DNA of 64,000 bases, from NCBI GenBank assembly GCA_016858145.1, contig JAEHOE010000027.1, positions 620,001 through 684,000 on the forward strand, in the 5' to 3' direction. The notes below the pieces were generated by a model. It made no database searches and was not told the origin of the DNA. It was given only the letters and a program-made list of their open reading frames with translations. Each line of letters opens with the position of its first letter. The first letter of the stretch is position 1. Position numbers and translations under genes: made by a program. This stretch comes from Edaphochlamys debaryana. Lineage: Eukaryota; Chlorophyta; Chlorophyceae; Chlamydomonadales. Positions 1-11,462 of the stretch are shown here, in pieces.

Positions 1-10
1 CGGCGCTCAC

Positions 11-651
11 CTGGCGACGGGCGACCCGGTCTTGCCAATTGTGCCCACGAGCGTGTTGGTCCACGCAACGTTGATGGCGCACCCGGGGTTGCCGATGAGC
101 GTGCCGTTGGCGGTGTAGAAGGGGGGATACCACTCGCAGGTGTTGGGGGCGGGGCCCGAGGGCGCCTTGCGGGGAGGGGGCGCCTTGCGGGGAGGGGACT
201 TGGACAGCGGCCTGCGGGGATGCCCCGGCGGGGATGGGCGGCAAGGGGCGGCGGGGTGATGAGGTATTTGGCGCGCCGGTCCAAAACCATGGCCAGCACA
301 GAAAGTGATGCAGTTTAGTGTCGAGCTGAAGTGCTGCTCTGCTTGCGGCACAGGTAGGCAAGCGCCGCGGGTCCCTCGCGGGTAGGACCGCGGCCCTGAC
401 GGGCACGCAACATCACGACCGCCATCGACTCGCGGCAGACTGCACCCGGCGAGACCACCTTGCGGTCACGCTATGCTGTTAAGCCGCTTGATGCAGGCAG
501 GACAGCTGTGCCCGTGGCGCTCTACCTAGAACAGTCGCCGGAGCGAGTGAGCCATTGCCATCCACAGCGTGCGTTTAGCCCGCAGGACTTACTTGGAGTA
601 CGCGCCAGTCGCCATGCAGGCGACTAGCAGGACCAGCGCGAGTCGCGACAT
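11..651 (-). CDS. Secreted protein, 5' part only (unidentified)
   Basis: Exon 1 (651-593) starts at an ATG and encodes MSRLALVLLVACMATGAYS, a textbook signal peptide, followed by a perfect GTAAGT donor at 592-587. A later exon ends at position 11 before a GTGAGC donor. It reads through a Cys/Trp/Pro-rich stretch (WYPPFYTANG, then NPGCAINVAW) with one NGT N-glycosylation site, as expected of a secreted or extracellular-matrix protein. Its acceptor is unclear (near 132) and does not join exon 1 in frame, so one or more exons between 132 and 592 are missing from this model. The gene continues past the left edge of the window. I do not recognise the family. Seen: signal peptide, splice donors, open frame. 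Inferred: that the two exons belong to one gene. Confidence 0.5.
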
Positions 652-2027
652 GGTAGGGAGCCTTCGTATGCCACTTTGTTGCGCGTGCACCGACGATGGA
701 TTGACGGGCACCTCGCGGCGCGACACTCGGCGACACTCGGGGACTCTAATATGTAATGAAGCGATGATCGCCGCTGAAATAGGGCGCAGGTGCTGCGCGC
801 CGTACCCGATCCACAAACACGCCCATGCGCCCATCCACCGCACCCAGACCGACGACCCCACCGAAACTCGGCTTGCCAGCAGCTGGGTGTAACGCTGTTT
901 TGTGCCTCATGGCACGGCTGTGCAGCGCGCGCCGCGACCCTGTCCAGCTTAAGCAGCTAAAACCCGACCGTGTCTCTGCGCTGGGGGTCGGGCATGCGTT
1001 GAAGTCCTACGGGTGTTGTCGCTTGCGCCGCCGCTGTGTACAAGATTATTGCGTCCACTCTCAAGGCCGGCGAGACCTGCCCTCGCTGTCTCCTTCGCTC
1101 AAAACACGATAAGATATTGACTTGGTTGCGTATGCGTTGGTTTACATACGCAGCGGCGGTGTGCAGCGTATCGCGAGAGCCGCGAGCATGTCGGTGTACA
1201 TCGAGCGAGCGACCGGCGCTACGCACGCCCTGCTTCACAAAGCGCGTGGTTCTGTAGCGCACTGTAGATTACCAGTTATGCTAGGTAAGTCTAAACCATA
1301 AGCGCCCAACTGCCGAAAGGTGTGACGCAGCCATGCCCGTGCGCGGGCACCTCGTCTGCCGGTCCTTGTCCTGTTTACAGAGCAGCTCCCTCCTGTTATA
1401 GAGAGCGCTCTTTCATCGCCAAGCCGTCATAGAAAGCGGCCAGAGTTCAAAAAGCGTGGATGGTGACGTGTGCCAGGCATGACGCCGGCATGGCCCCTCC
1501 CCCACCACATCTACCCGTCCGCTCTCATCGCCACCATGGGGCCTTGACAAGCGTGCACGCACGCCGCTCGCCCCAATCCCCACATCCCAGATCCCGTCGT
1601 CCGGCGGACTACGCTGCACGGCCCCTGCGAGCATAGAACACCCCATGCTCCAAGTAAGGCCCGGCCTGGCCCGTGTGCTGCGTAGCGACCGCGCCCCCCT
1701 GCTCTCTCGTTGATGTCATCTACCCCTGCTCTCTCGATCGCCACACGGGGCCTCTCGGTCCATGCATGGAGAGGTGGCGAACTCCACTTCCCGAGTCTGC
1801 CCTGCCGCATGCAAGTCTGCTCTGCCCAGCTAGCTGCCCTGTCTATATTAAAGAGCCCCACCCCCGCCCGAGAGGCGCCATCTTGCGACACGGGTGGCTG
1901 CCCGAAGGCAGGAGAAGGGCTGAGCCCCGTGGTCGCCCCCAGGGGGCCCAATGTTGCATGTGAAGCACAGGGGGCGAATGCCGACACACGCGGCCAAGCG
2001 TGCTGGTGCCCAGCATGCATGCACCGC
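652..2027. other. Intergenic region between two minus-strand genes
   Basis: This holds the upstream region of the secreted-protein gene and the 3' region of the kinase gene. Reverse-strand TGTAA signals (TTACA on the plus strand) lie at 1375-1379 and 1142-1146 and could end the kinase transcript. The open frames here on both strands have no recognisable domain. Nothing else is evident. Confidence 0.4.
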
Positions 2028-5000
2028 TCACGACAGTCCCTGCAGCATCCCCCACAGCCGCGCCACCATCTCCCCCGCCATAGGCCGGGCCCTGGGGTCC
2101 TCCTTCAGGCACTGCCCCGCCAGCGCCGCCCACGCCTTGGCGACCCCCGGCCGTTGCGCCCAGCCGCCTCCCTGGGGCCAGTCCTCCCAGTCCTCGGGTT
2201 TACAATGAAGGATCCTCAAAAGAATCACAGCGCTGGACGCTGCGGCCGTTCGGCCTACTCCACAGGCCTTGCCTCCTGCAAGACCTAGAACTGCGCAAAG
2301 CGCGACCATCAACCGCCTGGGGCTTGACCCCGCCCGTAACTGGGCCATAGAACCGCCCATCCCCTAAGGGTACCCCTGCCGCATCCAGCCCCCCCCTCAC
2401 GAAACAGGATATCCGCCCCTTTAAACCAGGGGCCAGGCCAGGCCAGGAGGCCCGGGGGCAGAGCCTCCGCCTCGCTCGTGTCCCTGAGGTCCTGGTCGGA
2501 CAGCCAGGCCCGAACGCGCGCGCCGGTGGGGCGGCCAAGGAGCTCGGGCAGGGGGGTGCCCCAGGCCAGCTCCCACAGGATCAGGGCGAGGGCGTACACG
2601 TCGCCGGGGGGTCCGGCGCGGCCGCTGCGGGCGAGCTCGGGGGTCGAGTACGCGGAGGAGCGCCTGGGGAGGGAGGGGGGCGGGGCAGGTGGAGAGAGGC
2701 TTGGGTTGGGGAGGTAGGACACATGCGAAGGCTCAGGGGTAACAAGCAGCAACCCACCCGCCCGCTAGGCCGCTACCCGCCCACCTCGCGGGCCCCGACA
2801 GGTGGGTGTTGCCCGCCGCCGGGTCGAGCCAGCCGCTGAGACCAAAGTCCCCCAGCTTCGCAACCAGACCGTAGCCGTACACGTCATCGTGGGGACTAAT
2901 AGCCCCAGGGGCCGGCAGCCCCTGAGCCGCCCAAATCCCAGCCCCTGCTGACGCTGCGGCGGTCGTGCTCGCCGCTCTCGGGCCCCTCCGACACGTCTGC
3001 ATCATCACGTTTGCTGATGACACGTCGGCGTGAACTATGGAGCGGGCGTGCAGGTGAGCCAGCCCGCGGGCAATCTGCGCGAGCGCGTGGGACAGGGACG
3101 GGTGCGTGGGTGGAGTTCAATTGCTGTCCGGGCGGACTGGCGCGTGGGGGCAGTCAGGAGGGCAGAGCGCGACAGCAGAGGCCTGCCGTCTACGTCGGGG
3201 TGCGCACAGTTGGGGACGCCGCCGTAAAGGACGAAGGCATGTGGGTCCAGGCAGCAGGCCCCCCAACCTGCCTCAACAACCCCTTTCCGTCTGTCCCTTG
3301 CTTCACCCACGCACCTGCAGCGCCACCGACAGAGCCAGCCGGGGCTCCAGCGGGACGCAGCCCTGGGGCGGCGGCGCCCCCGCCTCCGCCGCCGCGGCAG
3401 CGACAGCCGCCGCCGCCGCTTGCGCCTGCGCGCCGCCGCCGCCCAGGAGGTCCCCAGCACCTGTAGCCTTAACGCCGCCCGTACCGCTTGACGCCGCTGG
3501 TAGCGTCTCGGACGGCCGCGGCGGCGGCGGTGGCAGCAGCAGCGGCAGCCGCAGGGGAGAAGACAGGAGGAATGGATGCGCTGCTGCTGGCTTGGGAGGT
3601 GCTGCTGGGGGTGACACGGGCCTCCACACCCCTTCCGTCAGCGCGAGCCGCTGCGGCCGGCAGGCCGCCAGCCGTCCGCTTTGGAGGCAGCGCCTGAGGC
3701 TGTTGGCCTCGCACAGCTCCTGCACCAGCGTCAGTTTCCACACCTCCGGCTCTGATGAGCCCTTGGCATCATCAAGCGCACTGATGGTGAAGGGGATGGC
3801 TCCTGGCTCCTGGCTTTGGGCGCCTGTGCGCGAGCCGGCGCCTGGGCCTCCTGCTGGGCCCCCTTGCTGCAGCTCCTCCGCCGCAGGGGCGGACATGCGT
3901 GTGAGCATGTGTGTATAGGTGGCCACCAGGTTGGGGTGCGACAGGGCGGCGGAGATGGCCGCCTCACGGAGCGCCTGCGACACACGGCCGCCGCCGGGAG
4001 CGGACCGCTGCTGAGGCGGCTCCTGGGGAGGAGGGGGAGGGGAGGGCGCCCGGTAAGAGGAAGCGAGCGAGGGTGTGTCATGGGGGGTGGCGAGGCACTA
4101 CGAGGCTCAACGGCACTACGAGTCGCGAGCGGACGGAGGGGCAGGAGCATACAACGGTATTCATGCCCCAAGGCAGTACGGCACTCGCTCCGTCCCGCCT
4201 CGCCTGCAGCAGGAGGCTCTTGATCGCCACATCGATGCCCCGCCTGCGGGCAGCACCGGGCATGGGTCAGTGGAGCACGTGGGTGGAGACAAGCGACTGA
4301 CTCACTGGCTGGCTGAAACGACATTTAGTCAACGGCCGCATGCAAGCGACGCCTGCTGCCCGGCGTGTGCTACAGCCCCTCCCTTAGTGTTCCCGCCCCC
4401 GCTGCCCCACCACTCACCACGTGCCTCGGTACACCACGCCCTGCGCCCCCCGGCCCAGCTCGCCCAAAACCACCAGCACGCCTCCACCCCCACCCCCTGC
4501 TGTGCTGCCCTGGCCGCCCGCCGCGCCTCCGTCTCCGCCGCCCTCCCCCGCCGCGTCTCCACCGCCCGCCTCCACCGCGTTCCCTCCCGCCGTGCCTCCA
4601 CGGCTGCCCACAGCTGCCTGGGCGGCAGGCCCAGTGGCACTTGGGGCCCGCGCCGCCGCCCCGCCAGTGGCTGCGGCAGGGAACGACGCGGCACGCCGAT
4701 CCGGGTTGGTGACGCTGGGCGGGGCCGAGGACGCCACGGATATGGCCACGGCGCCGCCACCGCCCTGAATGTCTTCCTGCAAGGAGGGAAAATGAAAAGG
4801 AGCAGCCCGGGGGCTTTTGCCTGCGCTCATCCCGCCAGCCCAAGCCCACCCTTGCCTTGACCCTTGCCCACGACCTCGGGTTGAGGTCCGCACCGGTACC
4901 CAGCGCGCCCTGCCCCCGGCCCATGCCCACGCACACCCCAGCGATACCGATACCCGCTCACCCGCTTGCCCTCCACGTCTATGTACAGCGCCTGCAGCGC

Positions 5001-8000
5001 CCGAGCCACCACTGTGTTCATGCGCCCAGCGCCGCCGCCGCCGCCGCCGCCACGGCCCGAGAGCCCGCCGCCCGTGGCCCCACTGGCGGTGGCGGCGGCG
5101 GCGCTGGCGCTTGTGCCAGACACGGGCCGGCCGCGGCCGCTGCGCTTGAACGCCAACCTCAGCCCTCCGCCACTGGCGCCACCGCCGCCGCCGCCGCCGC
5201 CACCGCCGCTGCCGCCGTCGTCACCGCCAGGTGAGGGTGAGAGCGACGCTGTGCTGAGGAGCCGCAGCTTCCCAAGGGACCGTAGTAGGTCCGTCAGCTT
5301 GGCGTGATGACGGCCCGCGCTTGCAGAGGGGCCTGACGCCGCCGCTGCCGGGCCCATGGCCTCATCGGCGGCGACCGTGCTTCCTGGCGGCCGGTGGGGG
5401 GGCAGGGAGGGGGTGCGGCCGCCGAAGACGGCCCCGCTGCCCTTGGGGCTGGCAGGGCTGCCGCGGGAGGTGGCGGCGGCGCCCTTGCGCGGACTCTGAC
5501 TGGCGCTGGTGGGGGCTTCGGAAGCACCACTCATGGGTGATGAGCCGGATCTGGATCTGGATCTGGAACTGGGAGCTTCGTGCCTGGCATTTGTGGCGGC
5601 GGCGCCGGCGGCGTGGCCTCGGCGCCGCCAACGCGTCCAAAACACGACGGCGGCGGCTACGGCAGCGGCGCCTGCCACGCCGGCGGCGACGCCAACACCG
5701 ATAGAGAGTGCCTTGGTGGACGGAGGCGGGCTGGGGCGGACGTCCGGCGCCGCCGCCGTCGCGTCGCAGCCGGCGCCGCCGGCTTCGACGCTGACGTTCC
5801 GCTGCTGTCGGCCTAAGCAGGCAACGGGACTGCTGGGGGGATAGCGCGCGGGTGAGTGGTGCGGCGGCGGAGGTGGGCCCGCCGGCGGCAGCGGAGCGAG
5901 GGGCGAGGCGCCTGGAGGGGCGGCGCTTGCGCCTGGGAGCTGCAGTGCGAGCATTGGTAAGGTGGCGGCGGTGCTGACTAATGCGACCCCCAGATCTGGC
6001 AGCGCTGCCGGGGCCGCCACCGTCACGTTTCGTCCCGCCAGGCCGCACCAGCTGAGGCGTGCGAAGGATATGCTCATGTAGCTGCCGCCGTCGGGGGTCG
6101 CCAGCGGCGTCGAAGCCAGGCGCGAAGCCTCTCGCAATGCGTCCAGGTGCTGTGCCAGGCCCGTGTCAGCGGTGAGGGCCCACGCGCCGCCGCGACGAGA
6201 TGCGCGATCCAACGTCATGGCCCGCGCCATGAGATCCACCTCCGGCAGCTGTACGACAATAACGACGGAGTCCAGGAACACGTACGGCGCCGCCGCGTTG
6301 GTCGAGTCATCAGGCGGCGGCGAGGCTGCTGCGGCGGCGGCGGCTGCCGCCACGGCCGCTGGGCGGTCGAACGCGAGGGTCCAGAGGCAGCTGGTGAGGT
6401 TGGTGAGGCCCCGAGGGAGGCCCTGGGCGCCTTCGGGCGGCGGCTCCAGGGCCTGAGGGTAGACAGGTGGGGGGCAGGGCAGGGATCACGCAAGAAGAAA
6501 GGGCCGCTGGCATGGTCGATGGTCCGTCCCAACCAGGAGGCTCAAGCTTTCCCCCTGTCCCGTGCAGAGGTTAATCGCGCAGGGTGACGTGTGCCCACAG
6601 GTCCGAGCCCAGTTGGACCCCCCCGGCGGCCCCGCGCTCGCTCACCGCCGGGTTGACAAGCGGGCCCTGCTGCAGCGCCCGCGCACGCCGTCGCCGCTCG
6701 CCCCCCGGAAGCTCTGCACGCCCCGCCCCCGTTGTCGCACCAGCGTCCTGACTCCGCAGCTCCAGGCTCCGTCTCCTTCGGCGGCTGCCGGCTCCGGTCG
6801 GGCGCTCCTTGGGCGGCTCGGCGAGGGCCGTGGCGTCCGTGCAGCCCGCGCCGCCGCCGCCCCCCGCCCGGCACCCGTCCGCCGGCGGCAGCCCCACCAG
6901 CACCAGGTGCCGCAACGTAAGCCCCGAGCTTGCCGCATGGGCCCGGTCCAGGACCTTCACGCCGGCCGTCAGCCAGCCAAGGTCGAGCACCCTCAGGTCG
7001 GTGCCGCTCCCCAGCAGAACCAGCGGTCCCTCCACCACCTCCCAGCCGCGCCACCAGTCCTGCGGCTCGATGAACTCGGGCCGGGGCCACACCATGGCGA
7101 CCGTGTACGGCTCCAGGAGCATGCCTCGCTCGACCGTGTTGGCGCCCAGGCCGGGGTCCAGCAGGGAGCTGAGGTCGCCTGGGAGCAGGGTGCCGAAGCG
7201 AATGAGCCGCGTGCCGCGCAGGTGGGCGGGAGCGCCCGGCCCTGGTCCCGGCCCCGGCCCCGCCCAGCCGGCGGGGCTCAGGCCGCACAGGGGCTGCGTG
7301 GCGAGGCAGGCGGCGGAGAGGCGGGTGGTGGTGGTGGCGGTGGTGGATGGAGGTGTGGGCGGCGGTGGGGTGGAGTCGGGCGAGGGCCGGGCGGCGGGCA
7401 GGGGGGCGGAGGCGCAGGCGGGCTGGGGGAGGGGCGCGGGCCGCAGCCGCAAGCGCTCCAGGCGCCGCACCCCTCCCACGGAGCCCATGTAGTCCGCCAC
7501 GATCTCCGTGCCACTGCCCGGCGCCTGCAGCAAGCCGGGAGCACTTGTCGTTGGGTGGAGACGTGGAGCCAGGGCTCAAGAGCACAGGTAGGAGGGCGGA
7601 AGCAGCACTGGCCGTTACGAGCCTGGCCACCGCACAGGCGGCCCGGCGCACCCACGAGGCCACGGGTCAGCGCCACGGGTCAGGCAGCAGCGGCAGCGGC
7701 AGGGGCAGCAGTCGCCGCGGTCGAGCCTTCCTAGCGCCCTTCCTATCGGGGCACTGACGTTCCGGCAGCGCTCGGCAGGCAGCAGCGGCAGGGGCGGCAG
7801 CGGGCCGAGGCCTCGCTCACCGTGACAGCGCCCCGGAAGGACGTCCACAGGCCGTTGGACACGGCGCACGCCCAGGGCCGCAGCCCGGGCGACAGGCCCG
7901 CAAGCCCCTCCTCCACGCCGCTGCGAAAGGCAAAATCGCGGGAGGCAGTCGCGCCAGCATCATGTCAAAGCTTAAATATGCAACGCTGTACGGTACGACT

Positions 8001-9908
8001 AGTACGGCAGAGCGGGGAGTCATCATTGCGTTGCAGGGGATGGCGCTCACATCTGCTGCATGTCTACGGCTAGCATGGCCAGCTCTGACGGCGGGAGGCC
8101 CTCCAGCGTGCAGTCCTGCACTTGCACCACCTGACAGGGGGCGGGGGAAAGGGGGGGGGGGGGGGAGGCAGAGGGGCCAAGGGGCGCGGGGGGTCACGCG
8201 CACGGGAGGGGCGGGTCCGTGCACTGTCGGGCTGCTGTGACAGGCGGCCGGCCCGCACGCACAGCACCGGGGGCCGTACGGTACGTCAGGGCGGCGGCCA
8301 GGCAAGCTGCTCAAGCATAGCACTGCCAAGCCCACACTAGAGAGCGAGAGTGCGTGTGCATGTGGGTGTGCATGAGCCCAGCAGCAGCACCGACGCACCG
8401 GCACCTTCTGCCCGCCGTACGCGGCGCCGCGCATAAGGGTGACGGTCCACAAGGGGAGCACTGTGAGCGCCTGCTCAAAGGCGGAGGCCGGGCCCAGGGG
8501 CAGGCTGCGAGCAAGGGGTAGGGTCGGGGGAGGGTGCACGTTGTGGGGGGAGCGAGGACACACGGTAGCCGAGGGGAGACCTGGCGCGTCATACCGGTAC
8601 CTAACGGCAAGGCATCTGATGAACTTCAGGCTTGAAGCCACCGGGCTCTGGCACCCATCGGCTGATGGACAGGCCCAACCACCCTCACCGCACCCGGCAG
8701 TCGCGCCCGTACCTTAGTCTATGCCCCCCCCGTCTGACTCCCAGAATGAAGTGCGTCCCCACCAATGAAGTGCGTGCCCACACCAGAAGCTGCAAACAGC
8801 CCCGTTGCAGCTGCCCCCAAGCCTCCCCGCACCCACTTTCTAAGCGTCAGGTTGTGGAGCTGGAGGCTGCTCGTGCGGGAGTCTGGCAGGGCCAGGAGGG
8901 AGGGCAGACCGGCAAGGTCCAGCACTGCCGTACCCCATCTGCCGTACGGTTGGAAGGGCCCACGATCTGGAGCACCGGCATGTGGATGGCTAGGGGCTGC
9001 GGCAGGGGCGTGAGGGTGACGACGTCTGCCCCCAGTACGATTCGGGCCAGCGCAACATTGCCGTACGCTCTTAAACCAGCATCCACGTGGTCCTGCAGCT
9101 CTTGTACGGCTTCGTACAGCCCAGGTCCGTCGTACACGGGTTTGGTCACACACGGGGCGGGCGCTTTCCCACCGGGGGCGCAGCGCATGGTGACGTTGTG
9201 GGCCGTGATACCAGGGGCGGAGACTGAATGTAGGGTGATGGAGGTAAGGGCCACGGAGAAGTTGGTGGAAGGCGGCAGGCGGCACAGAAAGGCCTGGTGT
9301 TTGGAGAGGGCCGGGCACGACGAGACCGGGGCCATGATGTCCACATCCTCGACAGTCACGTGAGCCCGCGGAGCCACCAACGGAAGAGCGAAGAGAGAGG
9401 CCAAAGCCAAAGTGATAATGTCGGCGGGTGCAGTCGGCGAGGGCGTGAGCGGCAGCCCAACGACCAGGAGGGTGAGTCGGCGAAGGGTGAGCGTGCCACC
9501 AGGGGGGATGGCGAGTGGCCGGGATGCCACGCGCGTCAAGTTCAGGCTGGCCGGGCTGCAGCCGCCGGTCGCCGCGGTAAACCCCGTAGCTTTGACTTCA
9601 TCGCCTCCTCCACTGCAGCCCTCCAGAACGACGTTTGGCGGCAGCGCATGCGAGGTCGCATTCCCGACATCCTCCCGAAGGACAATGCCGCCGCTAAGTG
9701 TGCAGTTAATGGATGCTGTATCATCCGATGAAGCCTCATGTGAGCTACAACCGGGCAGCTGAAAGAGGGCGGCGACGCTAGTTTCGATTGCGCTGGCCGC
9801 TGTAGTAAAACGAAGCTCTGAGCATGTTTCACACAGTAATGTCACTAAAAACAGCTCAAGCACCCGGTTGCTAGGGCCGGGGCGGTGGGAGCGTGGTCCC
9901 ACGGACAT
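2028..9908 (-). CDS. Receptor-like TKL (tyrosine-kinase-like) protein kinase
   Basis: Predicted single-pass membrane kinase of about 1,800 residues. Exons, 5' to 3': 9908-8837, 8504-8405, 8130-8051, 7920-7821, 7524 to about 6600, 6452-4962, 4776-4418, 4243-4204, 3974-3315, 3074-2785, 2663 to about 2427, 2192-2028. Exon 1 begins with a signal-peptide-like segment (LELFLVTLLC) and an N-glycosylated ectodomain; the helix [20 protein letters not shown] near 5690 spans the membrane. The cytoplasmic kinase has the P-loop GRGAQGVVYRG, VAIK lysine, alpha-C glutamate in LREAA, catalytic loop VHADVSSANV, DFG, PE and the DVYALALILWEL helix, so it should be active. Long Ala/Gly/Pro inserts interrupt it. 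The VAIK exon joins the next exon in frame only with a GC donor (CTGCAG before GC). A 14-bp tandem repeat near 8942 breaks the ectodomain frame. The ligand is unknown. An upstream ATG at 9953 is possible. Confidence 0.8.
2191..2243. repeat. Short dispersed repeat, copy 1
   Basis: About 50 bp that shares TTTACAATGAAGGA and CACAGCGCTG with 23063-23113 in the same orientation, at roughly 80 percent identity by eye. It lies at the 3' edge of the last kinase intron and appears to supply the acceptor. No coding role is seen. Confidence 0.6.
8937..8965. repeat. 14-bp tandem duplication inside kinase exon 1
   Basis: The unit containing CTGCCGTAC occurs twice, 14 bp apart. Removing one unit restores a continuous frame: NRT, then AVLDLAGLPSLLALP. 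With both units present the frame shifts and stops. No rotation of the 14 bp gives GT...AG, so it is not a micro-intron. Confidence 0.7.
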
Positions 9909-11462
9909 GTAGGCTCCCGAGTTGCGCACACAGACCCTGGCTGTCCATTGCACCGGGACAAGCCCATATCACTAGCCCGCATCCACGCCTGAAGCTGTCC
10001 GCCAGCGGCTGTACTTACTACCAGCTGCCAAATGCGTGCGACAACGCGTGGGCGGTACACTGTAATGATGCCCGTGCACATGCCCCCCGCACCTCATACA
10101 TTCCCCCCGCGAGCCCTATACCCCCCGTGCGTGCCGCCGGCACCTCCCCACACAAATGCAACCTTCCCCGTTTTGCCGAACGCTTGAAACGCATGTGATG
10201 ACGATAGCCAGCTTGCTCCGTGCCAGCTTGCGGTCCAGTGGTACCGGCGCCGGGGGCAGCTCCGATGTGGGCCTGAGCGGCCGCACTCCTCGCTCCCGCG
10301 TGTCAAGCCGGGATACGGTTGACAACAGCAGCAGCACACGACCTGCTCAGATGTAGCGTGGTCACACGCACGTAACCCTCAGTCTACAGTACAGGGGCCC
10401 CAATGCATGCCCGCTGATGTCAGCAGACGTGCGTGGCCCTGCGCTCCCCCGCGAACCGTTTCCCCCGCTTTCTAGCTGACACCCCCACACGCACGCTCTT
10501 AGGCCTAACCAGGCGCCCGGCTGCCAGGGCAGCGCCAAAGCTCCAAAAGCCACAAGATCTATCTACCGGCATCCGTACAGCAACGCACACACACGGCGCC
10601 GTCATACGGTACGTCATGACTGTCATTAGGTTAGGGCCGTCAGCACACGCCCGCAGCCATCACACGGACATCCAAAGCGACCGCTGCACAAAGGCCGGGT
10701 CGTGGCCCCGCTCGCACACACACGGCCCTGTATGAAGGGCTCCGGGAGCTACCAACAGGCGTGACCCTGCCATGTTTCGCCAGGGGGGACCACATTCCCT
10801 CCCCGCTTGGCACCAAGACGAGACCCCGTCACGAGGTCAAAACGGTTCTGACCTTGGCCACCGGCGGTCCTACACTTCCGTAACCGGCAAACCCATGTCA
10901 AAGCCCCGAAGTCAAGTCAGGAGCCCCTGTATCCCTCTGACACAGACCCCTCCGACTCATTTCAGACGGTAGCTGCTCGCCACGACGCCTCCTCCGCCAC
11001 CGCCCCACGCTTAAACCCCGCGGTCCGACCCACTTCGGCAGTGCCTGGCACTGCCTGGCACGACTGCAGCTCAGCGCTGGCTGGAGCTCAACGCCGGCGG
11101 GAGCGCGCCACCATGCATCCCGCCGTGGCTTGCCGTGCCGTGCCACGCACCGCACGCGTCCTGCCGTGCGTGCTGCGTGCCGGCTGCTCATCATGACTGC
11201 CCCTCTCCGCCCCGACGCACACACGCCCCGACTCGGTCAGCGCCCGGCGATGAGGGCCTCTCCGGCAGGGCTCGGACGCAGCTCATGGCTGGCGGGAGCC
11301 CCGCCAAAGCAACTCCGCCGGGCCGTGGCGTGCCGTGCCGCGTGCCGCTCCATGTGCCGAGCAGCGTCCACAGCGTGCCTTGCTTACAGCTTTCCCGCGT
11401 CCGACGCCGTGCTGTGCTGCGCTGCGTGCCACGCGCCGTGCTGCGCCGAGGCCTGCCCCTCC
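9909..11462. other. Intergenic region: kinase promoter side and carrier 3' side
   Basis: Contains the upstream region of the kinase gene and the 3' region of the carrier gene. Several short CCGTAC/GTACGG motifs occur (for example near 10604). The small open frames at 10094-10339 and 10362-10735 resemble nothing known and have no splice context. No RNA gene was recognised. Confidence 0.4.
11384..11388 (-). promoter_or_regulatory. TGTAA poly(A)-type signal of the carrier gene
   Basis: TTACA on the plus strand reads TGTAA in the transcript, 75 bp after the carrier stop codon. TGTAA is the usual polyadenylation signal of volvocine algae. Confidence 0.5.

Noticed and set aside
1511..2288. Overlapping open frames on both strands near 1.5-2.3 kb
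   Set aside because: No recognisable motif. The region is best explained as 3' UTR plus the last kinase exon.
6562..7734. 390-residue plus-strand open frame antisense to the kinase
   Set aside because: High-GC shadow frame with Arg/Gly/Ala-rich composition. The opposite strand carries the spliced ectodomain.
8942..8956. 14-bp unit in the kinase as a micro-intron
   Set aside because: No rotation of the duplicated unit starts with GT and ends with AG, and it is far below any known spliceosomal intron length.
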